Source: SHZL01 sp963784425
GTDB lineage: Bacteria; Pseudomonadota; Gammaproteobacteria; Xanthomonadales; SZUA-36
NCBI GenBank assembly: GCA_963784425.1
Contig: CAWARM010000010.1
Span: 255,667-319,666 of the forward strand
Direction: 5' to 3'
Length of the DNA: 64,000 nucleotides
Positions 46,084 to 55,301 of the stretch are shown here, piece by piece (positions within the stretch are counted from its first letter, which is position 1; each line of letters starts with the position of its first letter). The notes under the pieces were generated by a model that did not search any database, was not told the DNA's origin, and saw nothing but the letters and a program-made list of their open reading frames with translations. The translations under genes were made by a program, and so were the position numbers.

Positions 46084-46560
46084 ATGTCATTAGAGCTAAA
46101 GATTCATGAAAATTCTGTCGTAAAAGTAAAAAAGCCGAAGCACAGTGTTTGGCTGGACCCTGAGACATTACCCTGGTTGCCATGGACCATGCCCGGAACC
46201 TGGTTCAAGTTAATTTCGGTAAACCAAAATACTGGCGGCTTTACCATGATCCTGAAAGTGGATCCTGGAACGGAAGCTCCCATCCACGGACACATCGGTA
46301 TGATTGAATCGATCATGCTGGAGGGTGAATTTTCTTACGACGATGATCAGGGCCACAAAGGGCACATACTGCTTGAACCGCCAGGCGCAATTCATCAGCC
46401 CGTAACCAAGCAAGGGTTCGTGCTCTATGGCACCACGTTTGGGCCAATCGTGGGTTATAACGAAGATGGCAGCATCGCCGGAATTGTTGATGCACAACTC
46501 ATGTACGAAATGGCTCGAGCGGGTAACGCGCATCACCATATCAAATGGGAAGAATATTGA
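46084..46560 (+). CDS. Cupin-domain protein (ChrR/dihydroxyacetophenone-dioxygenase-like)
   Basis: The 158-residue single-cupin protein has the metal-binding motif 1 EAPIHGHIGMIESIMLEGEFSY and motif 2 region HQPVTKQGFVLYG. It is related to small cupins annotated as 2,4'-dihydroxyacetophenone dioxygenase or acetylacetone-cleaving enzymes. The ATG at 46084 is chosen; the preceding frame from 46036 lacks family sequence. It lies 36 bases before the first AmiE-like gene and probably belongs to the same transcript. A dioxygenase or isomerase role is possible but unproven. Confidence 0.78.
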   Translation: MSLELKIHENSVVKVKKPKHSVWLDPETLPWLPWTMPGTWFKLISVNQNTGGFTMILKVDPGTEAPIHGHIGMIESIMLEGEFSYDDDQGHKGHILLEPPGAIHQPVTKQGFVLYGTTFGPIVGYNEDGSIAGIVDAQLMYEMARAGNAHHHIKWEEY

Positions 46561-46596
46561 TTTGTTCTCATCCAAACCCAAAAACGAGGCCTCGCC

Positions 46597-47655
46597 ATGA
46601 TTGAACCGTATAACGCCGTCGGCCTGATACCCACTGTGTGGGGCATCAGCAAACGTGCGGACATTTTTCGCAATATCGAGCATCACCGCCATATCATCAA
46701 GGCAGCATTGTGGCTTTCCGATCTCGACTTCCCGGTGAAACTGATCATTCTGCCCGAGGGTGCGCTGCAGGGTTTCAATGACGAAGTGCTGGACACGGAT
46801 CATGCCGAATTCGCCAATACCTGTGCGATCGACATCCCGGGACCAGAGACTGAAGCGCTGGGTGAGATCGCCAGGGAGTGGGGCGTGCACATCATGGCCC
46901 AGGCCAAGGCCCGTCACCCGGATTTCCCTGACCGCTTCTTCAACATGGGCTTCATCATTGATGATAAGGGCAAGGTGATCCTTGTACACCACAAAACGGT
47001 GCCATTGCTGCCCGTGGAACACTCCATGACCCCGCACGACGTGTTCGACTGGTGGATCGAAAAGTACGGGCGCAATCTCGACGCGTTCTGGCCGGTGGTG
47101 GACACCCCGCTGGGCCGCATGGGTATCATGATGGCCAATGAAGGTTCTTATCCGGAAAACGCCCGCGGGCTGGCGATGAATGGCTGCGAGCTCGCCTATC
47201 GCGCATCCATTCCGCACCCGGCCTCTTCCAACGATTACTTTGAGATCCAGAACCGCGCCCGCGCCCTGGACAACAACATGTTCGTGGTGGCGCCCAATAT
47301 GGGCACCTATTACCTGACCCAGGAATCCGAAACCCCGATCGACGCCTTTGGCGGCGGATCAATGATCGTGAACTACCGTGGCCAGATCGTTGGCAAGCAG
47401 TCCTACAGCGGCGTTTCGACGTTTGTCTCAGGGCCTATCGATATCGCTGCGCTGCGCTATCATCGCTGCAACTCCAAGTGGACCAACTGGATGAAGGACC
47501 TGAAAAACGAGATGTACCAGATTATCTACGAGCAAGCGATTTATCCAAAGAATCTGTACCAGGACAGCGCACCCATGAAGCACGCAGAGTACGCCGAGAA
47601 GGTCACGCAACGGCAGATCGCGTTGATGGTGGAAAAAGGCATCTGGAAAAAGTAA
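46597..47655 (+). CDS. AmiE-like carbon-nitrogen hydrolase homologue lacking the catalytic cysteine
   Basis: The 352-residue protein is in the nitrilase superfamily, aliphatic-amidase/formamidase branch. The catalytic glutamate E54 (LPEGALQG), lysine K133 (HHKTVP) and the second glutamate E141 are present, but the nucleophile position reads GIMMANEGSYPE, with Ala180 where AmiE has cysteine in IICDDGNYPE. The codon GCC is two changes from a cysteine codon, so a read error is unlikely. The paralogue at 52346-53425 keeps the cysteine. It may be a non-hydrolytic scaffold, a binding protein or an enzyme with another chemistry. Confidence 0.85.
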   Translation: MIEPYNAVGLIPTVWGISKRADIFRNIEHHRHIIKAALWLSDLDFPVKLIILPEGALQGFNDEVLDTDHAEFANTCAIDIPGPETEALGEIAREWGVHIMAQAKARHPDFPDRFFNMGFIIDDKGKVILVHHKTVPLLPVEHSMTPHDVFDWWIEKYGRNLDAFWPVVDTPLGRMGIMMANEGSYPENARGLAMNGCELAYRASIPHPASSNDYFEIQNRARALDNNMFVVAPNMGTYYLTQESETPIDAFGGGSMIVNYRGQIVGKQSYSGVSTFVSGPIDIAALRYHRCNSKWTNWMKDLKNEMYQIIYEQAIYPKNLYQDSAPMKHAEYAEKVTQRQIALMVEKGIWKK

Positions 47656-47671
47656 ACCGCAGGAGACCCGC

Positions 47672-49106
47672 ATGAACAAAATCAAGCAAACTGAGCTGTG
47701 GATCGGTGGTGAACATGTTGCCCCCTCTTCCGGCAAATATTTCGACGATCTCAATCCGGATGACAACACGGTCTACTCGCGGGTCGCCAGCGGGACCGCC
47801 GAAGATATGGACAAGGCAGTAAAGACTGCCCATGCAGGCTTTCAAAAACAATCAACACTGGCTGGCCGCGGACCGCGAGAGATGGTTGAGCAAGGCCGCC
47901 GAACTGGTCGAGCGCGACCGCCAGGACTACATCGATATTCTGGTTGACGAGGTGGGTTCGCCCCTGTTCAAGGCGCAATTTGAGGTCAACTATTGCATCA
48001 ATGGCCTGCGTGCCGCAGCCGGTGTGCCGCGAACCCTGAAAGGCGAAGTGATCCCCTCGGATATGCCGGGGGCGTTCAGCATGGCGGTGCGTGAACCGGT
48101 CGGCGTGGTGGCTGGCATCTCGCCCTTCAATGTGCCGCTGTTGAAAGTCACCAAGCAGGGAGCCATGCCGATCGCCACTGGTAATGCCACGGTACACCTG
48201 CCCTCGGAATTCGCCTCCCAGGTGGCACTGCGCTTTGCGCAGACCCTGCATGAGGCCGGTGTGCCGGCGGGACTGTTCAACGTAGTCACCGGCAATCCAT
48301 TCGACATTGGTGACGTGCTGACCACTCATCCGCTGGTGCATAGCATCAGCTTCTGCGGTTCGCCGCGGATCGGCAAGCACGTAGCAGAGCTGGCGGCGAA
48401 AAACCTGAAGCCGGTCACGCTGGAATTGGGTGGCAAAAGCCCGCTGCTGGTACTGGCCGATGCCGATATTGATGAGGCGGTGCAGGCCGCCCACCTGAGC
48501 ATCTTCTTTTTCCAGGGCCAGGCTTGCATGGGCGCAAGCCGGATCTTCCTGCAGCGCGCCATCGCCGATGAATTCACCGAAAAGTTCAAGGCTGCGGCGC
48601 TCAACTCGAAAATGGCGAATTTGCGCCATATCGGGACATCCATTGGTCCCATCATCAGCGAACGGCAACGCGAGCGCGTCAAACACCACATCGAGGATGC
48701 CCGTGGCAAGGGGGCGGAAATTCTGACCGGTGGCGGCTGGGTAGGCAACCGCTGTCAGCCCACTATCCTCAGGGGTGTGACCGAAGGCATGGAGGTGTTC
48801 CGCAACGAAACCTTCGGGCCGGTCACCGCGCTGTATACCTTCGATAATGTCGAGGAGGCCATGCAGCAGGCCAACGACACCGAGTACGGGCTGAGCTTCT
48901 CGATTTTTACCCGGGATATCGATACTGCATTCAGACTTGCCCGTCAGGCCGAATCAGGCATGGTGCATATCAATCGCGCCACCATCCAGGACGAACCCCA
49001 CGTGCCCTTTGGCGGGCAGGGGCTGAGCGGTTTCGGCCGGGAAGGAACGACGGCGGACCTGGATGTGATGACGCAGTGGAAGTGGATCACTATCCGTATG
49101 TCCTGA
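47672..49106 (+). CDS. Aldehyde dehydrogenase (one frame break)
   Basis: The NAD(P)-dependent enzyme shows the catalytic glutamate in VTLELGGKSPL, the nucleophile cysteine in FFQGQACMGASR, cofactor-fold SFCGSPRIGKHVAEL and the C-terminal EVFRNETFGPV. One extra base near 47843 splits off the first 57 residues (MNKIKQTELWIGGEHVAPSSGK); joining gives about 477 residues, normal for benzaldehyde/vanillin dehydrogenase-like members. It lies 16 bases after the AmiE-like gene. It may oxidise an aldehyde linked to the aldoxime pathway, for example one released by aldoxime hydrolysis. Confidence 0.88.
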
Positions 49107-49127
49107 AATGTCCACCAAGGAGCTCGT

Positions 49128-50195
49128 ATGACAACGCAACATCCCAAATTTCGTGCTGCTGCCGTGCAGGCGGCGCCGGTCTTCCTCGACCTGGATGCGT
49201 CGATCGATAAAGCCATCGCGCTGATTGCGCAAGCCGCGAAGGAAGGCGCGCAATTGATTGCCTTTCCGGAAACCTGGCTGCCCGGCTATCCCTTCTTCAT
49301 CTGGCTCGACTCGCCCGCCTGGGGCATGCAATTCATCCAGCGCTACCATGACAATTCGCTGGTTTATGGCACGCCGCAGGCCGAGCGCATCTCGCAGGCT
49401 GCAAAAAAGCACCACATCATGGTCGTCATGGGCCACAGCGAGCGGGATCATGGAAGTCTGTACATCGCTCAGTGGATCATCGGAGCCGATGGGGAAACGG
49501 TTGCGACACGTCGTAAGCTCAAACCGACACATGTCGAGCGCACCTTGTTTGGGGAAGGCGATGGCAGCGATCTGAACGTGTTCGGTACACCGCTGGGAAG
49601 GGTTGGCGCACTGTGCTGCTGGGAGCACCTCCAGCCCCTGTCGAAATACGCGCTATACGCCCAGAATGAGCAGGTCCACATTGCTTCCTGGCCAAGCTTT
49701 TCCCTGTACCGCGGGGGTGCCCATGCCTTGGGCGCGGAAGTCAACAATGCCGCAAGCCAGATTTACGCCGTTGAGGGCCAGTGCTTCGTAATTGCGCCCT
49801 GTGCAACCGTTTCCCAGGAAATGGTGCAGATGCTGTGCACCGACGAAATGAAAAAGCAATTGTTGGTTGAAGGAGGCGGGTTCGCGCGAATTTACGCGCC
49901 CGATGGACAGATGATGCATGCGCCGCTGGCGGAGAACGAAGAGGGCCTGGTGTATGCCGACCTCGACCTGGGCATGATCTCGCTGGCCAAAGTAGTCGCC
50001 GACCCGGCCGGGCATTATTCGCGGCCCGACGTAACCCGGTTACTGCTGGACAAGACTCCGGGAGACCGCGTCGTGCTGGCGAACCGTCGTGGCAAGGAGG
50101 TCCGCCGCGATGGCGAGGACGAGCCGGCAGTGCCGATCACGCGCAGTGAACCACAGTCCGCCAAGGCTGCGACGTCTTCGCGCCGGCCAAGCTGA
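49128..50195 (+). CDS. Nitrilase
   Basis: The 355-residue enzyme keeps the full catalytic set: E48 in AFPETWLPGYP, K130 in RRKLKPTHVER, and C164 in GALCCWEHLQPL, the CWEHLQPL signature of true nitrilases that turn nitriles into acids plus ammonia. Length and motifs match plant-type/arylacetonitrilase enzymes. It is immediately upstream of the aldoxime dehydratase (14-base gap), the classical aldoxime-nitrile pathway pairing. A C-terminal Arg/Ser-rich extension is not part of the core. The aryl or alkyl specificity cannot be assigned. Confidence 0.95.
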   Translation: MTTQHPKFRAAAVQAAPVFLDLDASIDKAIALIAQAAKEGAQLIAFPETWLPGYPFFIWLDSPAWGMQFIQRYHDNSLVYGTPQAERISQAAKKHHIMVVMGHSERDHGSLYIAQWIIGADGETVATRRKLKPTHVERTLFGEGDGSDLNVFGTPLGRVGALCCWEHLQPLSKYALYAQNEQVHIASWPSFSLYRGGAHALGAEVNNAASQIYAVEGQCFVIAPCATVSQEMVQMLCTDEMKKQLLVEGGGFARIYAPDGQMMHAPLAENEEGLVYADLDLGMISLAKVVADPAGHYSRPDVTRLLLDKTPGDRVVLANRRGKEVRRDGEDEPAVPITRSEPQSAKAATSSRRPS

Positions 50196-50209
50196 CAGGA
50201 AGGCATACC

Positions 50210-51238
50210 ATGGAATCAGCCATTCCCCCGCACCTGCGTGTTGACCGCTCGCGCACTCGCCGCATAACCGATGACTACGCACCGCCATACCCTTCCTTTG
50301 TGGCGCGTCACAAGCCCAGCGTCAAGCGGGTGGTCATGGCGTATTTCGGTGTGCAGTACCCGGGTGAAGTGTCGACTCACGTGGCCGCAGCCTTGCGGCG
50401 CATCGCAGCAGCTTTTACCGCGGCCAATGCCCCCGGCCACTGGGATCGTGCGTCGTATGTCGATGAAGCCGGTTTCACCAATATCATTTCGATTGCGTAT
50501 TGGGATGCGCCGGCCAGCTTCGATGCATGGTTTGCTATTCATGGCCGCGACTGGACCGCCGATTCACGGGTCGGCGAGGGTCTCGGTTATTTCATCGAAG
50601 TGCTGCGGCCTGCGGTGGAGCGTTACGAGACGCTGTTTTCGGCCACCGATCGGCCCGAAGGTATTGCCGTTTTGGCCGACAGCATGAGCGACATGGTGCA
50701 GGAGCATGCCTACTGGGGTGGTGCGCGGGATCGCATACCTCTGTCACAAACCGATGAACTGGCGCCAACCGGAATGCCGCGGATTGTTACTGAAGGCGCG
50801 CGCCGCCGCGTGTTGCCGCTCGGCAATCTGTGCCTGATCCGCTCGGGCCAGGACTGGGGGGACACCGAGGCCGACGAGCTCCACATGTACCAGCATGAGG
50901 TGGAACCGGTGCTGCGCGAAGGCATGGAGTTTTTGCGTGATGACGGGCTGGCCATTGGCTGCTTTGCCAATCGCTATATGCGCGTGATAGGCGCTGACGG
51001 CGCGCCAGTCGACAAGAGCTTCGGTATGAGCTGGTGGAAGAGCCTGGCAGCACTCGAGCGCTGGTCCGAGTCGCACCCAACGCATTTGGCAATTTTTGCT
51101 GCTGCGATGAAATACCTGCAGAAACTTGGCCCGGCCGCCAGGCTCAAGCTCTACCATGAAGTGACTGTTGCAGCGGCTGACGAGCAGTTTTTTGAGTACT
51201 TAAATTGTCACGGCCGCACCGGGATGTTGCGGGCTTAG
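50210..51238 (+). CDS. oxd: Haem-dependent aldoxime dehydratase
   Basis: Aldoxime dehydratase converts an aldoxime to the nitrile plus water using ferrous haem b. The 342-residue product aligns by eye with OxdA/OxdRE: N-terminal MESAI and GVQYPGE, GEGLGYF, GGARDRIPLSQTD, LIRSGQDW with the conserved serine S212, ESHPTH with proximal haem histidine H292, and LYHEV with distal histidine H316. A loop between the two histidines is three residues longer than in OxdA. Its stop lies back to back with a convergent nitrilase gene. The natural aldoxime is unknown. Confidence 0.93.
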   Translation: MESAIPPHLRVDRSRTRRITDDYAPPYPSFVARHKPSVKRVVMAYFGVQYPGEVSTHVAAALRRIAAAFTAANAPGHWDRASYVDEAGFTNIISIAYWDAPASFDAWFAIHGRDWTADSRVGEGLGYFIEVLRPAVERYETLFSATDRPEGIAVLADSMSDMVQEHAYWGGARDRIPLSQTDELAPTGMPRIVTEGARRRVLPLGNLCLIRSGQDWGDTEADELHMYQHEVEPVLREGMEFLRDDGLAIGCFANRYMRVIGADGAPVDKSFGMSWWKSLAALERWSESHPTHLAIFAAAMKYLQKLGPAARLKLYHEVTVAAADEQFFEYLNCHGRTGMLRA

Positions 51239-52344
51239 TTTGCAATATTCTCGATTGCTGCCCCGAGTTCCCCTTTTTCCAGATCGTGGTGTGCAGCGGC
51301 CCGCGCCAGCTCCTTGCCGGACATTCTGTGTAAGGCATCGGCTGCTCTGTCAGCCAGCGAAGGGTCTCCCGATTTCAGGTACTGCAAGCGCACGATATCC
51401 GGGCGGGCATAGTGCCCAACCGTGTCAATGATCGCTTTCCACACCTTGATCATGTCCGCCTGGCAATCTGCATAAATGATGGTGTCACCTGATGTGGGCG
51501 GAACCAGCGGGATTCCCAGTGGAGCAACAATCTGGCTTCCTCCATGTGCATAACCCAGGTTGACGTGATCACGCAGCGGGAAATTCGCCGGAAGATCGCC
51601 GGGTGTCATGTAGCCACACGCAGAAAGGACAAACGCCCCGGCTTCCATGGCGTGAGCCCTCGTCATGGTGTGGCCCCAGAAGAATTTTCCTTCCAGGTCG
51701 GGTTCCTCAAGTTTGGGCCCGGTATGCAGCGAGAAAGCGCCGGGAAAGACTGAAATGTGAAAATCTTCCCCCTGGTCAATCATCCGCGCGCGGATCAAGG
51801 GCATCAGGTGTTCGCCGCAGATCAAGCCACCGATGCGCCCGATATCGGTCTCGTAACTGACGAGATCGCTACCATCGCCGGGACCCCAGATGGCCCTCTC
51901 GACGAACGTTGGAACGGTTTTTCTGTGGCTCCCCAGGATCTTGCCGCTGCGATCGATGAACAGCAGGGTGTTGTAAATGGTATGGGCTCCACGCCGCGAA
52001 TCCAGCTCGTTGCACCCAATCACCACGTGCGTATTGGCTTTGTATGCCGCCTGGCAAAGCACGTCGGTGTCTTCACTGGGAATGATGAGAGCGCTGTCAT
52101 AAAACTGAATCCGCGTTGGAATCCATTCCTGCAGGTTTGATCCCCACCCTTCGTCCCAATAGGGGTAACCGGACAACCAGGTTTCGGTGAATGCCACCAG
52201 TTCTGCGCCCTGGGCGGCAGCCTCGGCGATCTTGAGGCAGGCTCGCTCTATGCTCTTCTCGCGATCGAAGTACACCGGCGAAGTCTGCACGACAGCAACC
52301 TTAACGCTGCTGCGACCGCCCAGAACTTTGTCCTTTGGTTTCAT
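51235..52344 (-). CDS. Second nitrilase / nitrilase-superfamily hydrolase
   Basis: This 369-residue nitrilase homologue carries the triad in FTETWLSGYPYW (Glu), SHRKTVPTFVER (Lys) and GLICGEHLMPL (Cys). It differs from the 49 kb enzyme in having CGEH in place of CWEH and in a different N-terminal region. The ATG at 52344 is chosen; it follows the upstream AmiE-like stop by one base, so the two genes are co-translated. It is convergent with the aldoxime dehydratase, overlapping its end by four bases. It could hydrolyse a different nitrile or perform hydration to the amide. Confidence 0.92.
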   Translation of the reverse strand: MKPKDKVLGGRSSVKVAVVQTSPVYFDREKSIERACLKIAEAAAQGAELVAFTETWLSGYPYWDEGWGSNLQEWIPTRIQFYDSALIIPSEDTDVLCQAAYKANTHVVIGCNELDSRRGAHTIYNTLLFIDRSGKILGSHRKTVPTFVERAIWGPGDGSDLVSYETDIGRIGGLICGEHLMPLIRARMIDQGEDFHISVFPGAFSLHTGPKLEEPDLEGKFFWGHTMTRAHAMEAGAFVLSACGYMTPGDLPANFPLRDHVNLGYAHGGSQIVAPLGIPLVPPTSGDTIIYADCQADMIKVWKAIIDTVGHYARPDIVRLQYLKSGDPSLADRAADALHRMSGKELARAAAHHDLEKGELGAAIENIAN

Positions 52345-52345
52345 G

Positions 52346-53425
52346 CTATTTCCCTTTTTTCTTAGCATACGCGGGGCGCTGGTATATTCCCCTGGACACC
52401 ATTTTCTTCATTACTCCACGGCGTATTTCATCGTGATCCGCATGCTTTCCGGGGTGGGCTTTCAATCCCAAATTCCTGGGATACAGAGGCTGGTCATAAA
52501 TGCAGCGGAACTGCTCGGTGCGCAGATCCCTCAGCCAATTGCCCCACAGTGACCGGGTCCTGTATTGGCGCAGAGCCTCAATATCGATAATGGCTCCCGC
52601 GTAGGAGGGGCCCGCTCCATAGCTATGCTCTGACAATATTCTGCCTTGGTAATCTACAATCATCGACTTGCCGCCGAAGGTATCAAAGGGATCGGCAGAT
52701 TCGGGTGTCAGGAAGTAGTTGGCCGGGTTGGGCGCCACCACGAAGCAGGTGTTGTCCAGGGCGCGGGCGCGATTCTGGATTTCCCACAGTCCGTTTGCCA
52801 CGTAAGGCTCGGGATAGGCGGGGCGATAGAGGACTTCGGCGCCGTTCATTGCCAGGCCGCGGGCCGTCTCCGGAAACGATCCATCCATGCAAACGACACA
52901 GCCTATCTTTCCAATATCCGTGTCAACCACCGGGAAGAATGCATCCAGGCCGTCGCCATAAAGCTCTACCCAACGATCCCAAACATCGTGTGGCACGGTG
53001 GAGTGTTCGCGCGCGAATACCTGTAGCTTGTGACTCGTGAGTATCACTTCGCCTTGTGGCGAAATCACAAATGCAGCATTAAAAAATTTCTTCGGGAATT
53101 TGGGATGCTTTACCTTGGCCTGGGCAATGATGTACGTGTCGTGTTGCCTGGCCTTTCGCGCCAGCGCTTCGGTCTCTTTGCCGGGGATATCCAGCGCCAT
53201 TTCCGTGGCGTATTTCTCATGATCCCAATCGAAGACTTCGTCGGTGAAGCCCTGCAGGCATCCCTCCGGAATGCAAATGAGACGCACCGGCAAATCGATT
53301 GCGCTCAACCAGCAGGCGGCGTCGATCAGTTCCGAAATATGCGCGATGTTTGCCATCACTTGTGAACGTCGCATGCAACCGCGTATCGTCGGCTGAAGCG
53401 CCAGAGCCATATATTGTTCGATCAT
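52346..53425 (-). CDS. AmiE-like amidase with intact catalytic cysteine
   Basis: A 359-residue paralogue of the protein encoded at 46597-47655. E54 (IPEGCLQG), K133 (TSHKLQV), E140 and nucleophile C179 (VVCMDGSFPE) complete the catalytic set. Both paralogues share the beginning MIE and blocks such as ARGLAMNG and EIQNRARALDN, so they arose by duplication within this cluster. Expected chemistry is hydrolysis of an aliphatic or aryl-substituted amide to acid and ammonia. It heads the minus-strand pair with the second nitrilase. Confidence 0.9.
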   Translation of the reverse strand: MIEQYMALALQPTIRGCMRRSQVMANIAHISELIDAACWLSAIDLPVRLICIPEGCLQGFTDEVFDWDHEKYATEMALDIPGKETEALARKARQHDTYIIAQAKVKHPKFPKKFFNAAFVISPQGEVILTSHKLQVFAREHSTVPHDVWDRWVELYGDGLDAFFPVVDTDIGKIGCVVCMDGSFPETARGLAMNGAEVLYRPAYPEPYVANGLWEIQNRARALDNTCFVVAPNPANYFLTPESADPFDTFGGKSMIVDYQGRILSEHSYGAGPSYAGAIIDIEALRQYRTRSLWGNWLRDLRTEQFRCIYDQPLYPRNLGLKAHPGKHADHDEIRRGVMKKMVSRGIYQRPAYAKKKGK

Positions 53426-53561
53426 TGAAGTGTTTCCTATGTTCTGCCTTGGATCGAGGTGGCTAAATTACAAACTAACCAGTGTGCCCAAAAAGTCCGG
53501 CAACTTCATTTCATACCCGGCACAATACTGTGTCAAGGCTAACGCGACCTTCGCACCTGAC

Positions 53562-54890
53562 CTACATCACATTCTCATTGACTGTCCTGCGGAATTGTTT
53601 CAATCCAAGAAATAACAGCAACGCACCCGTCAGGCCTGCCGCGGATGCAATGATCGACATGGAATACCCTACCGCAACGTCATCCTGGAACAGGTAGTCG
53701 GTACACAAGGCCACCAGTGTTGACCCGCCGGTAATGCCCAGCAGGTTCATGGCTACGAAAAACAGGGCCGTCACCTGCGCACGCATTTGGTTGGGTGCCA
53801 TTACTTGCAGGGCTGCGGCTGAGGTTGCCATGGGGAAACTGGCGAAGAACATCCCCAGACCGAAAACCAGGATCGTGCTGTGCAGTTCTCCTATTGAAGA
53901 AAATAGTGCGGCAGGAATCACCAGGCCCAGTCCGCCAACTATTGCGGAGCGGAAAGCAGCATCCGTATAGCCTTTCCTGGTGAAAAAATCGGTTAGCCAG
54001 CCGCTAAGCAAAGCACCCGTGGTGTTACTGATCAGAACCATAGAACCCAGGTACAGGCCCACTTCCTTCGGTGACAGGCCATAATTGCGCATGAAAAATG
54101 CCGGTGCCCAGGACAATAATGCGAACAAAGACAAGGCCAGGAACCCAAAGCCAAGATAGTGGGATGCAAAGGTAATTTTGTGCAGCTTGATATAACTGAG
54201 CACTTCCCTGATGGGGTAACCGGCATGTCTCCTGGTGTGCGCACCCCTGCGCTCAGGATCACGCACAGTCAGTAAAAACAGCGCGGAGATGATGACGCCC
54301 GGAATGCCCACCATGAAAAAAGTCATTTGCCACGGCTTGACAATACCGATGACCGGCACACTGATTTCCCCAAACTGACTTACCCATTCGATGGCCGCAC
54401 CACCGATGAGATAGGCAAGCCCTGCACCGATAAAGGACCCAATGGAATATATTCCCAGCGCCAGGCCCAGTTTCGATAGGGGAAATGAATCCGAAATCAT
54501 TGAATATGCGGCGGGTGATAAAGCCGCTTCACCCACGCCGACACCCATCCGTGCTACAAAAAGTTGCCAAAAGCTCCTGGTTAAGCCACACACTGCGGTT
54601 GCAATACTCCACACAAAAATCCCGACGGCAATGATCAACGGTCGTGATTTGGTGTCCGCCAGGCGCGCGATGGGCAGACCCATGATGGCGTAAAAAATTG
54701 CGAAGGCGAGACCATGCAACAAGCTGAATTCAGTGTCGCTGATGTGCAGGTCGGCGCGTATGGGCTGGACCAGTAAGGCAATGACCTGCCGGTCAATAAA
54801 CGAGAAAATGTAAGCGACCATGCACAGGACAACGATGTACCACGAGTAGGAAAGGGACTGCCCGGTATTCGTGGAATCCGTTTGGCTCAT
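53562..54890 (-). CDS. Major facilitator superfamily transporter
   Basis: The 442-residue protein has about 12 membrane helices, the N-terminal FIDRQVIALLVQPI seen in the spinster-like MFS branch, and motif A in GLPIARLADTKSRP between helices 2 and 3. A second half starts after residue 215 (ERRGAHTRRHAGY linker). Such carriers move organic acids, aromatic acids or drugs across the inner membrane. Location inside the nitrile/amide cluster suggests import of a substrate or export of an acid product. Confidence 0.9.
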   Translation of the reverse strand: MSQTDSTNTGQSLSYSWYIVVLCMVAYIFSFIDRQVIALLVQPIRADLHISDTEFSLLHGLAFAIFYAIMGLPIARLADTKSRPLIIAVGIFVWSIATAVCGLTRSFWQLFVARMGVGVGEAALSPAAYSMISDSFPLSKLGLALGIYSIGSFIGAGLAYLIGGAAIEWVSQFGEISVPVIGIVKPWQMTFFMVGIPGVIISALFLLTVRDPERRGAHTRRHAGYPIREVLSYIKLHKITFASHYLGFGFLALSLFALLSWAPAFFMRNYGLSPKEVGLYLGSMVLISNTTGALLSGWLTDFFTRKGYTDAAFRSAIVGGLGLVIPAALFSSIGELHSTILVFGLGMFFASFPMATSAAALQVMAPNQMRAQVTALFFVAMNLLGITGGSTLVALCTDYLFQDDVAVGYSMSIIASAAGLTGALLLFLGLKQFRRTVNENVM

Positions 54891-54956
54891 CGCATTTACC
54901 TCTGGTTGATCACTGAAAAAACGTCCCTGGGCAGTATACCCGTCTCGCGTGCCTGC

Positions 54957-55301
54957 TCAGCGGATCATGTACACCTTGGTGACGGTCTCGTGCACCGTGC
55001 ACATACCCTTCCAGTCCTGCGCAAAGAAGGCCACGGTGTCGGGCGTAATTTCGATGATCTCGCCGCTTTCGTGCACATAGGTGCAGCGCCCTGCAAGGAA
55101 GTGGCAGAACTCATCACTTGTGACATGACACAACCACTGGCCGGGCGTGCATTTCCAGATACCACATTCGGATTGGCCTCCCGGCCCTCTATGCAACACC
55201 TTGCCCGAGGTGTGAGACTCACCCTTGAGCATGGTCGGGATGATGCCCCAGTCAACGAGATCCGTTTGGGATAAGGGGTTCTTCAAATGCGGAGTGTTCA
55301 T
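54957..55301 (-). CDS. DUF861-type cupin protein
   Basis: The 114-residue protein is a small cupin: GIWKCTPGQWLCHVTSDEFCHFLAGRCTYVHESGE and VAFFAQDWKGMCTVHETVTKVY are the DUF861 (EutQ/ureidoglycine-aminohydrolase-like) pattern, often with an aromatic-lined pocket. Its ATG overlaps the stop of the upstream glycosyltransferase gene as ATGA, so the two are translated together. Function is unknown; sugar or amino-compound binding is typical of the family. Confidence 0.82.
   Translation of the reverse strand: MNTPHLKNPLSQTDLVDWGIIPTMLKGESHTSGKVLHRGPGGQSECGIWKCTPGQWLCHVTSDEFCHFLAGRCTYVHESGEIIEITPDTVAFFAQDWKGMCTVHETVTKVYMIR

Noticed and set aside
46210..47217. Minus-strand open frame of 335 codons opposite the cupin and AmiE-like genes
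   Set aside because: Both sense genes have family motifs; the antisense frame has none.
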